A DNA stretch of 47,315 bases from Xanthobacteraceae bacterium (GTDB lineage Bacteria > Pseudomonadota > Alphaproteobacteria > Rhizobiales > Xanthobacteraceae), in contig JASHPU010000108.1 of NCBI GenBank assembly GCA_030037885.1, positions 1 through 47,315 on the forward strand. The letters run 5' to 3'. Positions 31,091-40,446 of the stretch are shown here, piece after piece. Below the pieces are notes generated by a model. That model did not search any database. It worked only from the letters and a program-made list of their open reading frames with translations, and was not told the DNA's origin. The translations under genes and the position numbers were made by a program. Within the stretch, counting starts at the first letter, position 1, and each line of letters begins with the position of its first letter.

Positions 31091-31905
31091 TGCGCAACCT
31101 CCGCAACGACGTTGGCGGCAAGCTTGCGGAGCATGTCGCGCCGCATCGTCGCCGAGGCGTGCAGATCGTCATAGCCTTCGAGCTCTTCGGCCCACTGCCC
31201 GATCGCGTCAGCCGCGGACGCTGCATCGTGCACGGCGACCGCGCGTGTCACTGGCCGTCCCGCCATGCCGCCGACGCCGAGCGTGACGGCGCCGTTCGCG
31301 CCGGCCGCAGCAGCTACCGCAATAATGGCGAAATCGCCGTGGCGCCGCGCAATCTCGCGAAACGCGACACGTTCCCTCGGTCGTTCCGGGAAACGTACCG
31401 CCACGATGAGTTCGTCGGGTTCTCGCGCCGTGGTCAGCATGTCCTTATGAAAGTCCTTGGCAGGAACGGCGCGTATGCCGCGCTGCGAGTGGAGCACCAC
31501 TTCGCCTCCGTACATCGCTAGTAGAAGCGGCAACTCGGAGCTCGGATCGGCATGAGCGATCGACCCGCACACCGTGCCCTTGTTGCGGGTTTGAAAATGC
31601 CCGACAAACGGCAGCCCGGCCGCCAGCAACGCAGACTCTTGGGCGAGGTTCGGCCTAGCCAACAGCTTGTTCTGCGTCACCGCGGCGCCGACCTCCAAAA
31701 CGCCGCCATCGCTTCGGATCGTGTCGAGTTCGGCAATGCGCGAAATATCGATCAGCACCGCCGGATCGATCAGCCGCAGATTGAGCATTGGAATGAGCGA
31801 CTGGCCGCCGGCGAGGATGCGCGCCTCGTCGCCGTGCTCGGCGAGCAGCGCCAAAACCTCATCGACCGTATCCGGCCGCACGTAGTCGAACGGCCGCGGC
31901 TTCAT
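31087..31905 (-). CDS. FAD-binding subunit of a molybdenum hydroxylase (CoxM type)
   Basis: 272 aa from ATG 31905 (MKPRPFDYVRPDTVDEVLAL). The FAD-binding motif AGGQSLIPMLNLRL and GNKGTVCGSIAHADPSSELP are diagnostic for CoxM/XdhA-type FAD subunits. The start overlaps the large-subunit stop (ATGA) and the stop overlaps the 2Fe-2S gene, so the three subunits are translationally coupled. Confidence 0.95.
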   Translation of the reverse strand: MKPRPFDYVRPDTVDEVLALLAEHGDEARILAGGQSLIPMLNLRLIDPAVLIDISRIAELDTIRSDGGVLEVGAAVTQNKLLARPNLAQESALLAAGLPFVGHFQTRNKGTVCGSIAHADPSSELPLLLAMYGGEVVLHSQRGIRAVPAKDFHKDMLTTAREPDELIVAVRFPERPRERVAFREIARRHGDFAIIAVAAAAGANGAVTLGVGGMAGRPVTRAVAVHDAASAADAIGQWAEELEGYDDLHASATMRRDMLRKLAANVVAEVAQ

Positions 31906-34307
31906 CGCTCGCCCGCTTCGCCGGCCCGTTCGAGCAGCGCATGGATGCGCCGCGGCGTCGCCGGTAGCGTCACGTCGGCAATGCCGAGCGCGTCGGCGAT
32001 GGCATTGGCGATGCAGGCCGGCGTCGACATGCAATTGCCCTCGGCAAGGCCCTTGGCGCCGAGCGGGGTCAGCGGCGACGGCGATTCGTAGTGCAAAATT
32101 TCAACTTCGGGAATTTCACTCACCGTCGGCACCAGATAATCGGCGAAGGTGCCGGTCAGAAACGCGCCCTCTTCGTTATAGGTGAACTCTTCATACAGCG
32201 CCGCCGCGACGCCTTGGGCGAACGAGCCGCGAATTTGGCCGTCGGCGATCGTCGCATTGAGAATGCGACCGGCATCGTGCATCGACACGTAGCGGTCGAC
32301 GCGCACCTGATAGCTGACCGGATCGATCTCGACACCACACATGTCGAACACAAAACCGTAGGTCAGCGAGGTGTTGATGCGGTCGTCGCGCGACGGCGGC
32401 TCCAGTTCCGGCGGCGTCCAGGCCGCGGTCTCGCTCAGCGCCGGCGCCATGCTTTCCGGCAACAATACCGGCGACCAGTGCGAGGTGGCGGCGACGCGGC
32501 CGAACGGCAGCGCATTGTCGGGATTGGAGCGGCTGCGGATTTTGCCGCCGGCTAGCTCGACGTCGTCGGGCAGCACGTTGAGCTGCTTGGCCGCAATCGC
32601 CTTGAGCTTTTCGCGCATCTGCGCTGCGGCCATGTGCGCCGCGACCGCAGTGCCCGAGGCAAAGCGGCTCGAATAAGTGCCGGCGGCAATCGACCATTGG
32701 TCCTTCGCGGTGTCCAGTTCCAAGACCACCTCGACATCGTCGGGCCGCAGACCAAGCGCGTCGGCGACGATCTCTGCCAGCACCGTCTCGTGGCTCTGGC
32801 CCTGCACCGTGACATCGGCGGTGACGGTGACGGCGCCGAGCGGATCGATATTGACGGTCGCCATCGACACCGCGCCGCTCTTCGGCCCTGCCTTCTCGCG
32901 CGCTTCTTTGCTCATCAGGGTCGAAAGATAGCCCATGTTCGACATGGCCGGCTCGACGATCGCCGCAAAGCCGATGCCGTAAGCCCGGCCTTGCGCGCGC
33001 GCCGCGGCGCGGCGGCGCTTTAGCTCATCGAGACGGCCGCCGCCGGTCGCGATGTCCACCGCACGCAAATAATCGCCGGAATCGTAGAGCGCGCCGGCTG
33101 CGGCGCGGTACGGAAATTTTTGCGCCGCGACGAGATTGCGGCGGATCACCTCGAGCGGATCGAGATCAAGCTCGACCGCGATCTGGTGCATCAGCCGCTC
33201 CAGCGCCAGATAAAGCTGCGGCCCGCCGAAGCCGCGAATGAGGCTCGCCGGCATTTTGTTGGTGAGCACCACGCGATTGATCACGTCAACATTGGCGATG
33301 TCGTAGGCTCCCGTCACTGCACCATGCATGCGGTAGAGCGGCCCCGGCATCGGCGCGCGCAAAAACGCACCGTAATCTTCGAGCTGATCGAGGCGGAGCG
33401 CCAGCACGCGGCCGTCGTTGGTCACCGCCGTCTCGATCTGCGTCACCCGGTTGGGGCCGGAGCTGGCGGCGACCAGATGCTCGATGCGGTCCTCGACCCA
33501 TTTGACCGGACGACCGGTGACGCGCGCCGCGAGCGCCATGAGGACGATGTAAGGAAACACCGAGAGCTTGATGCCGAAACTGCCGCCGGAATCCGGTGGG
33601 ATGCGCAGCCGCAGTTTCGGCCCAGGGACGCGCAGCGCCCGCGCCATGACCGGATGCATGGAGAACGGGCCCTGGAAATTGGCGGTGACGTCGTAACCGT
33701 TCTCGGCGGCGTTGTGCTGCGCCACCACGACATAACACTCGATCGGCGTGAACGACAGCCGTGGAAACGTCGTGGTCATGGCGATGCGGCGGTCGGCGCG
33801 GGAAAACGCCGCGTTGGTGTCGCCATAGCGGAATTCGCGCACCGACACTTCGTTGGTGCCGGCCTGCGGATGAAGGAGCGGCACCGATTTTGCGCAGGCC
33901 GCGACCGGATCGATCACCGCCGGCAGCGGCGCATACTCGATTTGGACCAGCTCGGCCGCGTCCTCGGCGACGTAGCGGCTCTCGGCCACCACGAGCGCCA
34001 CCGGCTCGCCGACATAGCGCACGCGCTCCACCGCCAGCGACCATTGCTGCACCGGCGTCTTCACCGCGGCGAGAAACGGGTCGGACAGCTTGCGTACGTC
34101 CTCGCCGGTCAGCACCGTCCAGACGCCGTCATGCGCAAGCGCCCGGCGCGCATCGATGCGCACGATGTCGGCATGGGCATGCGGCGAGCGGATGACGTGG
34201 GCATACAACGTGCCGACCGGCACCGGCAGATCGTCGGCATAACGGCCGCGGCCGGACAACAGCGACGCATCCTCCTTGCGCCGGATTTTTGTTTGTTGCG
34301 CCATCAT
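31902..34307 (-). CDS. Molybdopterin-binding large subunit of a molybdenum hydroxylase (CoxL/XdhB type)
   Basis: 801 aa. N-terminal DDLPVPVG-type domain, molybdopterin region (PPDSGGSFGIKLSVFPYI) and the C-terminal catalytic Glu region (LGAKGLAEGN). The active-site loop near residue 357 reads IRGFGGPQ, not the AYxCSFR of form I CO dehydrogenase, so CO oxidation is unlikely; aldehyde, purine or N-heterocycle hydroxylation is more probable. First gene of a complete large-FAD-2Fe2S operon. Confidence 0.93.
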   Translation of the reverse strand: MMAQQTKIRRKEDASLLSGRGRYADDLPVPVGTLYAHVIRSPHAHADIVRIDARRALAHDGVWTVLTGEDVRKLSDPFLAAVKTPVQQWSLAVERVRYVGEPVALVVAESRYVAEDAAELVQIEYAPLPAVIDPVAACAKSVPLLHPQAGTNEVSVREFRYGDTNAAFSRADRRIAMTTTFPRLSFTPIECYVVVAQHNAAENGYDVTANFQGPFSMHPVMARALRVPGPKLRLRIPPDSGGSFGIKLSVFPYIVLMALAARVTGRPVKWVEDRIEHLVAASSGPNRVTQIETAVTNDGRVLALRLDQLEDYGAFLRAPMPGPLYRMHGAVTGAYDIANVDVINRVVLTNKMPASLIRGFGGPQLYLALERLMHQIAVELDLDPLEVIRRNLVAAQKFPYRAAAGALYDSGDYLRAVDIATGGGRLDELKRRRAAARAQGRAYGIGFAAIVEPAMSNMGYLSTLMSKEAREKAGPKSGAVSMATVNIDPLGAVTVTADVTVQGQSHETVLAEIVADALGLRPDDVEVVLELDTAKDQWSIAAGTYSSRFASGTAVAAHMAAAQMREKLKAIAAKQLNVLPDDVELAGGKIRSRSNPDNALPFGRVAATSHWSPVLLPESMAPALSETAAWTPPELEPPSRDDRINTSLTYGFVFDMCGVEIDPVSYQVRVDRYVSMHDAGRILNATIADGQIRGSFAQGVAAALYEEFTYNEEGAFLTGTFADYLVPTVSEIPEVEILHYESPSPLTPLGAKGLAEGNCMSTPACIANAIADALGIADVTLPATPRRIHALLERAGEAGER

Positions 34308-34312
34308 TAATT

Positions 34313-34420
34313 CCTCATCCTGAGGCGCGAGCGAAGCGAGCCTCGAAGGATGCAGGCCGAGGCGCCGGGGCCTGCACCCTTCGAGGCTCGGCGCTGCGCG
34401 CCGAGCACCTCAGGGTGAGG
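34313..34420. repeat. Rhizobiales-type palindromic repeat
   Basis: CCTCATCCTGAGG at the left, nested inverted arms GAGCCTCGAAGGATGCAGGCC / GGGCCTGCACCCTTCGAGGC (shortened in part), and CACCTCAGGGTGAGG at the right. This form is a well-known dispersed intergenic palindrome in Bradyrhizobium relatives. It sits between the large-subunit gene start and the end of the upstream flavoprotein gene. Confidence 0.75.
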
Positions 34421-34462
34421 TAAAAGGGTTACTGCTAATTCTCTCATCCTAAGAACAGCAAT

Positions 34463-35641
34463 TTAGAGTCTCTGGCTCGGCTCAAGACCGAACAAGGCTT
34501 GGCCGGCGGATTCGAAATTGGACATGTGGGCCTGGCCTTGCGCAGTGACGGTGTGCATATCGCGGAAGCGGCGCTCGAACGGGCTGCCGTTGAAGATCGC
34601 ACTTGTGGCGGCAGCCGTATAGGCGAAGTCGACGACGGCGACGGACTGATCCAGCGCCCCGGTAATTGCAAGCCGCAGCCGCGCGCGCTGTTCGAGCGTG
34701 GCGCCGTCCTTGTTCACCGCGTCCCAAATTTCCTCCAGCATGTCGCGCAGAAAAGCACGCGCGGCGAGCAGACCGCCGGCAACCTTCGCCACCTCGGACT
34801 GGATGACCGGGTTATCGCGCATGAGGCCGCGGCCGGCGCGTCCGGTCTTGCCGGCGGCGAGCGTCATGAACGCATCGAGGCTGGCGCGCGCCAAGCCCAG
34901 CCCGACGCCGGAGAAGCCGATACCGTAAAGCGTGAGCAGCGGAATATTGAACAGCGGTCCGTCGTCGGTGCGGTCGGACGGCTGGTCGCGCCAGGTCGTG
35001 TAAGCATCCGGCACGAACAGATCTTTCACCTCATATTGATTGCTGCCGGTGCCGCGCAGCCCGATCGTGTGCCAGATGTCGGTCCAGGTGGCGCGCTCCT
35101 TGCGGAACAGCATGGTGCGCAGCACCGGGCGGCCCTTGTCGTCGAGACGCGGCTTGCCGGCGCGCTCGATCACCGCCGAGTGGCCGCCGATCCATGGGCA
35201 ATGCCCGCTGCCGGAGGCAAAACGCCAGCGGCCGTTCACGATGTAACCGCCGTCGGTGACTTTCGCCGTCGCACCGGACGGCGGACCCCAGGCCACCGCG
35301 CCATGCGGCGGGCCAAATACTTCGCGCGCGATTTTGGGATCGAGGTAGCCGGCGGCTTGCGTCGACGCCACCTGCTGGCCGAGGCACCACGCGGTGCTGG
35401 CATCGGCCGCGGCGATGGTTTCGATCACTTGGTTGAAGGCAACGATATCGGCGCCGCCGCCGCCGAGCGCCGACGGCAGCAGCATGTGAAAGATGCCGGC
35501 CTCGTGCAGCGCCGCGACGATTTCGGGCACGATGCGACGCTCGGCCTCAATGCGGTCGGCGGCAGCCTCGATCAGCGGCACCAGCGCACGCGCACGGGCG
35601 GCCCAGTCGACTGGCCTGCTCTGCTCATCGCGCGCGAGCAA
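34463..35641 (-). CDS. Acyl-CoA-dehydrogenase-fold flavoprotein (HpaB/DszC-like monooxygenase group)
   Basis: 392 aa. N-terminal helical domain (AEGI-like: IVAALHEAGIFHMLLPSALGG), the middle beta domain (GGYIVNGRWRFASGSGHCPW) and the C-terminal four-helix domain of the acyl-CoA dehydrogenase fold. The GRWRFASGS motif is typical of the FMN/FAD monooxygenase or indole/dibenzothiophene-type branch rather than true acyl-CoA dehydrogenases. A catabolic hydroxylation next to the molybdenum hydroxylase is plausible; the substrate is unknown. Confidence 0.8.
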   Translation of the reverse strand: MLARDEQSRPVDWAARARALVPLIEAAADRIEAERRIVPEIVAALHEAGIFHMLLPSALGGGGADIVAFNQVIETIAAADASTAWCLGQQVASTQAAGYLDPKIAREVFGPPHGAVAWGPPSGATAKVTDGGYIVNGRWRFASGSGHCPWIGGHSAVIERAGKPRLDDKGRPVLRTMLFRKERATWTDIWHTIGLRGTGSNQYEVKDLFVPDAYTTWRDQPSDRTDDGPLFNIPLLTLYGIGFSGVGLGLARASLDAFMTLAAGKTGRAGRGLMRDNPVIQSEVAKVAGGLLAARAFLRDMLEEIWDAVNKDGATLEQRARLRLAITGALDQSVAVVDFAYTAAATSAIFNGSPFERRFRDMHTVTAQGQAHMSNFESAGQALFGLEPSQRL

Positions 35642-35716
35642 CGGCGATCCTCCGCACGGTTTTCTTCTCTGTACATCCGCAGCGGCGGCTTGTCAGCACG
35701 CGCAAGGCGGAGGATC

Positions 35717-35845
35717 GTAGGATGGGCTGAGCGCAGCGAAGCCCACGCGGTTTGCACCGGATTCAAAGGATAAAGACGTGGGCACGGCGCGGAGCTTGTC
35801 ATCGGGCCGCGCTTCGCGCGGACCCGTTGGCGCCTTTGCCCACCC
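35717..35845. repeat. Palindromic intergenic repeat
   Basis: GTAGGATGGGCTGAGCGCAG and GAAGCCCAC near the left, GTGGGCACGGCGC and GGCGCCTTTGCCCACC at the right give inverted GTGGGCA/TGCCCAC arms, the pattern of another common Rhizobiales intergenic element. It occupies much of the 318-bp divergent gap between the flavoprotein and the next large-subunit gene; the remainder shows no gene. Confidence 0.5.
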
Positions 35846-35959
35846 TCATATGTGGCTACGTGCGCTGTCGTTTGCGCAAATGCCCGGCATCCACCACTCC
35901 CTATCGACATTCGGCATTGCTACAGTCGCCTGCGAAAATCGACGACGAGTGCAAAAAAG

Positions 35960-38326
35960 ATGACAGCACCCCCAAAAAACCACTCCGGCATCGGCGCGCC
36001 GGTGCCGCGGCGCGAAGATTTGCGGCTCGTGCGCGGCGCCGGCCGCTACACCGCCGACGAAAATTTGCCGAATCAGGCTTACGCCGTGATGGTGCGCTCG
36101 CCGCATGCGCACGCGCGCATTCGCGCCATTGCCAAGGACGAGGCGCTGGCGGTGCCCGGCGTGCTGGCGGTGCTCACCGGCGCCGATTTTTTGGCCGACG
36201 GGCTTCATCCGATTCCGCACAAGCCGTGGTCGGCGCATCCGGCGGAAATCAAATTGCGCAATAGCGACGGCGGTGAGCCGTTCACTGCGGCGCATTATCC
36301 GCTGCCGGCCGATAAGGCGCGCTTTGTCGGCGAAGCGGTGGCGATGGTGGTCGGTGAAACGCTTTACGCGGCGAAGGACGGCGCCGAGAAAGTCGCAATC
36401 GATTACGAAATTTTGCCGGCGACCGTCGAAACCGCTGCCGCGGCGCGGCAGGACGCGCCGCGTGTGCACGAAGCGGCGGCCTCAAACGTTTGCTTCGATG
36501 CCGAACTCGGCGATGCCGCGGTGACCGCAGCGGCGTTTGCGCGCGCCGCACACGTGACGCGGTTCGAAACCTGGGTGCGGCGCGTCACCGGCGTGCCGAT
36601 GGAGCCGCGCGCCGCGCTCGCCGCTTACGATGCGGCGACCGGTCGCACCACGCTCTACGCCGGCAACGGCGGCGCCGTTCGCCTGAAGGACGATCTCGCC
36701 GCCATTCTCGGCGTGCCGTCCGGCAAAGTGCACGTGCTGATGGGCGACGTCGGCGGCAATTTCGGCACCCGCGGCATGATCTACGCCGAATTCGCACTGA
36801 TTGCCTGGGCGGCGAAAAAACTTGGGCGGCCGGTGAAATGGATCATCGAACGTCACGAATCGTTTCTCTCCGACTATCAGGCGCGCGATCTCGTTGTTGA
36901 AGCGGAACTGGCGCTCGACGCCAACGGAAAGTTCCTGGCCATGCGCGGCAGCAACCTCGGCAATCTCGGCGGCCACACCACGAATTTCTCCATGGTGCAG
37001 AAAGGCGTGCAGATGATGTCGAGCGTCTACCGCATGCCGGCGGCGCACTTTCGCGCCCGCGCCACGCTGTCGAACACGGCGCCGACCCGGCCCTATCGCA
37101 GCGCCGGCCGCCCGGAAGTGATTTTCGTGGTCGAACGGCTGATCGATCTCGCCGCCCGCGAGCACGGCTTCGACCGCGTAGACCTGCGGCGGCGCAATCT
37201 ATTGAAGAAAAAAGAGCTGCCTTACAAAAATCCGTTCGGCCTGACCTACGACAGCGGCGATTACGGTGGCGCCATGGAGATGGCGCGGAAACTCGGCGAT
37301 TGGGCAGGCTTCAAGCGCCGCCGCTCCGAGGCCAAAAAGCGCGGAAAGTGCCGCGGTATCGGCATCGCCAATTACGTCGACGTCTCGACCGGCGTGCCGC
37401 GCGAGAAGGCCGAGATTTTGGTTAAGCCTGAGGGCATCGTCGAACTGGTGATCGGCGTCACCTCGCAGGGCCAAGGCCATGAGACGAGCTTCGCCCAGCT
37501 CGTCACCGAATGGCTCGGCGTGCCGCTTGAATCGATCCGCGTGATCGCCGGCGACACCGACCGCGTGACCGTCGGCGGCGGCGCCCATTCCGGCCGCGGC
37601 ATGCGGCTCGGCTCGCTGGTGATCAAAAAATCCTCCGACGGCATCATCGAGAAGGCCGCGCGGATCGCCGAGTTTTTGTTGGAGACGAACGCCGCCGATA
37701 TCGAGTTCGAGGCCGGCCGCTTCACCGTGAAGGGTACCAACCACGCGGTGGGCCTGTTTGAGGTAGCGCGCGCGGCGATCGAGCGCGCCGACCTGCCGGC
37801 CGAGTTGCGCGGCCCGCTTCACGCCGAAAGCGACCAGACCATTGCCGAAGCGAGCTTCCCCTACGGCTGCCAAGTCTGCGAAGTCGAAGTCGACCCGGAG
37901 ACTGGCGCGGTCAAGCTCGTTCACTATGCGGCGATCGACGACGTCGGCCGCGCCGTCAATCCGCTGATCATCCACGGCCAGGTGCACGGCGGCATCGCCC
38001 AGGGCGCCGGCCAGGCGTTGATGGAACACGCCCATTACGATCCGCAAACCGGACAGATGCTGTCGGGCTCGTTCATGGATTACGCCATGCCGCGCGCCAG
38101 CGACCTGCCGTCCTATGCGACGGAACTCTCCGAAGTGCCCTCGACCACCCACCCGCTCGGCATCCGCCCGGCCGGCGAAGGCGGTACTGTGCCGGCACTC
38201 GCCGTCGTCATCAACGCCGTCGTCGATGCGCTCGCCGAATTCGGCGTGCGCCACATCGAAATGCCGGCGACGCCGCAACGCGTGTGGCAGGCGATCCGAG
38301 ACGCACGCGCCAACAAAGAATCATAA
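35960..38326 (+). CDS. Orphan molybdopterin-binding large subunit (xanthine dehydrogenase family)
   Basis: 788 aa from ATG 35960 (MTAPPKNHSGIGAPVPRRED). Family signatures: RREDLRLVRGAGRYTADENL, VGGNFGTRGMIYAEFAL, an active-site loop near residues 375-385 (TRPYRSAGRPE), SQGQGHETSFAQL, and GEGGTVPALAVVINAV with the catalytic Glu. The loop resembles the AYRGAGR of form II CoxL. No FAD or 2Fe-2S subunit gene lies beside it, so it must share subunits or use another electron acceptor. Ribosome site is weak. An in-frame extension to 35852 falls in the repeat and is rejected. Confidence 0.9.
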   Translation: MTAPPKNHSGIGAPVPRREDLRLVRGAGRYTADENLPNQAYAVMVRSPHAHARIRAIAKDEALAVPGVLAVLTGADFLADGLHPIPHKPWSAHPAEIKLRNSDGGEPFTAAHYPLPADKARFVGEAVAMVVGETLYAAKDGAEKVAIDYEILPATVETAAAARQDAPRVHEAAASNVCFDAELGDAAVTAAAFARAAHVTRFETWVRRVTGVPMEPRAALAAYDAATGRTTLYAGNGGAVRLKDDLAAILGVPSGKVHVLMGDVGGNFGTRGMIYAEFALIAWAAKKLGRPVKWIIERHESFLSDYQARDLVVEAELALDANGKFLAMRGSNLGNLGGHTTNFSMVQKGVQMMSSVYRMPAAHFRARATLSNTAPTRPYRSAGRPEVIFVVERLIDLAAREHGFDRVDLRRRNLLKKKELPYKNPFGLTYDSGDYGGAMEMARKLGDWAGFKRRRSEAKKRGKCRGIGIANYVDVSTGVPREKAEILVKPEGIVELVIGVTSQGQGHETSFAQLVTEWLGVPLESIRVIAGDTDRVTVGGGAHSGRGMRLGSLVIKKSSDGIIEKAARIAEFLLETNAADIEFEAGRFTVKGTNHAVGLFEVARAAIERADLPAELRGPLHAESDQTIAEASFPYGCQVCEVEVDPETGAVKLVHYAAIDDVGRAVNPLIIHGQVHGGIAQGAGQALMEHAHYDPQTGQMLSGSFMDYAMPRASDLPSYATELSEVPSTTHPLGIRPAGEGGTVPALAVVINAVVDALAEFGVRHIEMPATPQRVWQAIRDARANKES

Positions 38327-38410
38327 TTGAAACCCCGTTGATTTACGCCGCTGATTTACGCCGCAGTGATGCGGTGCTAAGATACGCCGCCAAGCAAGAT
38401 GCGGGGAGTA

Positions 38411-39052
38411 ATGGCGGATTATCTGAGGCTTGAGGCGTTGGCGGCCACGCCGCTGGTGCGCGAGCCGTTCGCGCATCTGGTGGTGCCCGGCTTTGTCGGC
38501 GAAGCGGGCCTGGCGGCGATCAATGCGGATTATCCGAAAATCGCCTCGCCCGGCAGCTTTCCGACTGATCAACTCGTGTTCGGCGCCGGGTTCCAAAAAC
38601 TGCTCGACGAACTGGACGGCGACCGCTTTCGCGAAGCATTCGAAGACAAATTCGGTGTCGATCTCTCCGGCCGGCCGACCATGACCACGGTGCGCGGTCG
38701 CTGCGATCCCAGCGACGGTAAAATTCATACCGATTCGAAAACAAAAATCATTACCGTTCTGATCTACATGAATCCGAGCTGGGAAAATTCCGGCGGCCGG
38801 CTTCGGCTGTTGCGCTCGGCGCGCGACCTCGACGATATCATCGTCGAAGTGCCGCCGGTCGCCGGCACATTGCTCGCGTTCAAGCGCAGCAACAATTCCT
38901 GGCATGGCCACGAGCCGTTTTCCGGCGAGCGCCGCGTCATCCAGTTCAACTGGCTCACCTCGCAGGGCAACCGCCAGATCGCCATGCTGCGCCATCACAC
39001 CTCGGCATCCTTCAAGCGCGTGCTGATGATGATTTTGCCGGGCCGCGTGTAG
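38411..39052 (+). CDS. 2OG-Fe(II) oxygenase superfamily protein
   Basis: 213 aa from ATG 38411 (GGGGAG upstream). The metal site is H106-x-D108 (KIHTDSKTK) and H165 (NSWHGHEPF), with an Arg-rich strand after it (GERRVIQFNW). Length and layout suit prolyl-4-hydroxylase-like single-domain oxygenases; relatives are often next to glycan or cell-envelope genes. Here it sits 40 bp before a GT9 glycosyltransferase on the same strand, so a role in surface-glycan modification is possible. An ATG at 38399 would add four residues. Confidence 0.75.
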   Translation: MADYLRLEALAATPLVREPFAHLVVPGFVGEAGLAAINADYPKIASPGSFPTDQLVFGAGFQKLLDELDGDRFREAFEDKFGVDLSGRPTMTTVRGRCDPSDGKIHTDSKTKIITVLIYMNPSWENSGGRLRLLRSARDLDDIIVEVPPVAGTLLAFKRSNNSWHGHEPFSGERRVIQFNWLTSQGNRQIAMLRHHTSASFKRVLMMILPGRV

Positions 39053-39092
39053 TGCGCGCGAGGTTGGCACCATCGGTCAGAGGAGCCGGCGC

Positions 39093-40286
39093 TTGACCCT
39101 CTCGGCGGACGAGTTGCGCAGCCGCGACTTTTCCAAGATTCTGCTGATCAAATTGTCGGCCATCGGCGACGTGGTGCACACCATCCCGGTGCTCAACAAG
39201 CTGCGGCGGCGCTATCCGAACGCACAGCTCGATTGGCTGGTCACGCCGGGCATCGCCGAGCTTTTGCGGCATCATCCCGCCATCAGCAATGTGATCGCGT
39301 TTGCGCGCGCGGTGCGCGCCGGACCGTGGGGTCTCGGCAGTCTTGCGGCGCTCGCCGGATATGTGCGGTTGGCGGCCAAACTGCGCGCCGCCGGCTACGA
39401 TCTTGTGGTCGACATGCACGGCCAGATACGCACCGCCTTGCTGGCGCTGGCGACCGGTGCGCCGGCGCGCATCGGTTTCGACCGCCCGCGCGCCGAGGTG
39501 TGGCAGGCGTCCGAGCGCGCGTTTCCCGAGCTGGCCCGCAAGCATGCCTGGCAGGGCGCGCGCGAAGGTAGCTGGCTCGCCTACACGCACACCATTCCGG
39601 TGCCGACGCTCGAGATGCACGCGGTCGACCGTTATCTCAATGTCGGACGACTGCTCGGCCTCGATGACGGGCCCGCGGACTTCTCGTTCCCGATTCCGCA
39701 GGAGGCGGACCGGCGCATCGAGGCGCTGCTCGATTACTACGATATCGCCAAAGCCAAGATCGTGGTGATGGCGCCCGGCACGATCTGGGAAACCAAACAA
39801 TGGCGCCGCGAGGCTTTCGCCGAGGTGGCGGGACACTTTTTGCAGAAAAAATTCGCCGTCACGTTGATCGGCTCGGAGCGCGAGCGCGCGGTCTGCGATG
39901 CGGTCGCCGCGCTGGCGCCCGGTGTCGTCAATCTCGGCGGCGAAACCACGCTGAGCGAACTCGCCGCGCTGATTCGCGGCGCCACGATCTGCGTCACCAA
40001 CGATTCGGGGCCGATGCACCTCGCGGTCGCGCTCGGCCGTCCGGTGGTCAGCGTCTTCGGCCCGACCGATCCGATCTGGATCGGCCCGTACCGGCGCGAC
40101 GGCGCGGTACTGCAGGCCAAAAACCTGCCCTGCGCGCCGTGCTACCTGCGCCAGCTCAGCCGCTGCGCCTATGGCCACGCCTGCATGCACGGTGTCGCGG
40201 CGAGCGCCGTGATCGAGCGGATGGAAAAGATGCTCAAGCAGAAGGGCGAGAAAGTCGCAGCCGAAGCGCCGACGAGGCGCTTTTAA
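39093..40286 (+). CDS. Glycosyltransferase family 9 (heptosyltransferase-like)
   Basis: 397 aa. The family start ILLIKLSAIGDVVHTIPVL, VVDMHGQIRTALLA and the C-terminal donor-binding pattern NDSGPMHLAVALGRPVVSVFGPTDPIWIGPY identify GT9, which adds ADP-heptose or related sugars to lipopolysaccharide core. Cysteines cluster near the end (CAPCYLRQLSRC). The start is a TTG at 39093 with AGGAG seven bases upstream; no ATG or GTG fits the conserved N-terminus. Confidence 0.9.
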   Translation: MTLSADELRSRDFSKILLIKLSAIGDVVHTIPVLNKLRRRYPNAQLDWLVTPGIAELLRHHPAISNVIAFARAVRAGPWGLGSLAALAGYVRLAAKLRAAGYDLVVDMHGQIRTALLALATGAPARIGFDRPRAEVWQASERAFPELARKHAWQGAREGSWLAYTHTIPVPTLEMHAVDRYLNVGRLLGLDDGPADFSFPIPQEADRRIEALLDYYDIAKAKIVVMAPGTIWETKQWRREAFAEVAGHFLQKKFAVTLIGSERERAVCDAVAALAPGVVNLGGETTLSELAALIRGATICVTNDSGPMHLAVALGRPVVSVFGPTDPIWIGPYRRDGAVLQAKNLPCAPCYLRQLSRCAYGHACMHGVAASAVIERMEKMLKQKGEKVAAEAPTRRF

Positions 40287-40327
40287 AGGGATGGCACTCT
40301 GAACCAATTATCCTTTTGATACGTCAC

Positions 40328-40431
40328 GCGCGGGCCTTGACCCGCGCATCCATGCGGAGGCGACGTGATTTGTACGCCCGACGAGAGCGCGCAAGCGTAG
40401 ATGCAGCATGGTTTGCCGGGTCAAGCCCGGC
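40328..40431. repeat. REP-like pair of hairpins
   Basis: GCGCGGG-CCTTGA-CCCGCGC (40328-40347) is a perfect 7-bp stem; GCCGGG-TCAAG-CCCGGC (40415-40431) is a second. This is the common Rhizobiales element around the CGGGTCAAGCCCG core. It lies between the converging glycosyltransferase and aldolase-like genes and may terminate both. Confidence 0.65.
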
Positions 40432-40446
40432 GACGGCGCGGCCGTT

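Noticed and set aside
31902..34307. Aerobic CO dehydrogenase
   Set aside because: The active-site loop lacks AYxCSFR, so CO oxidation is not supported.
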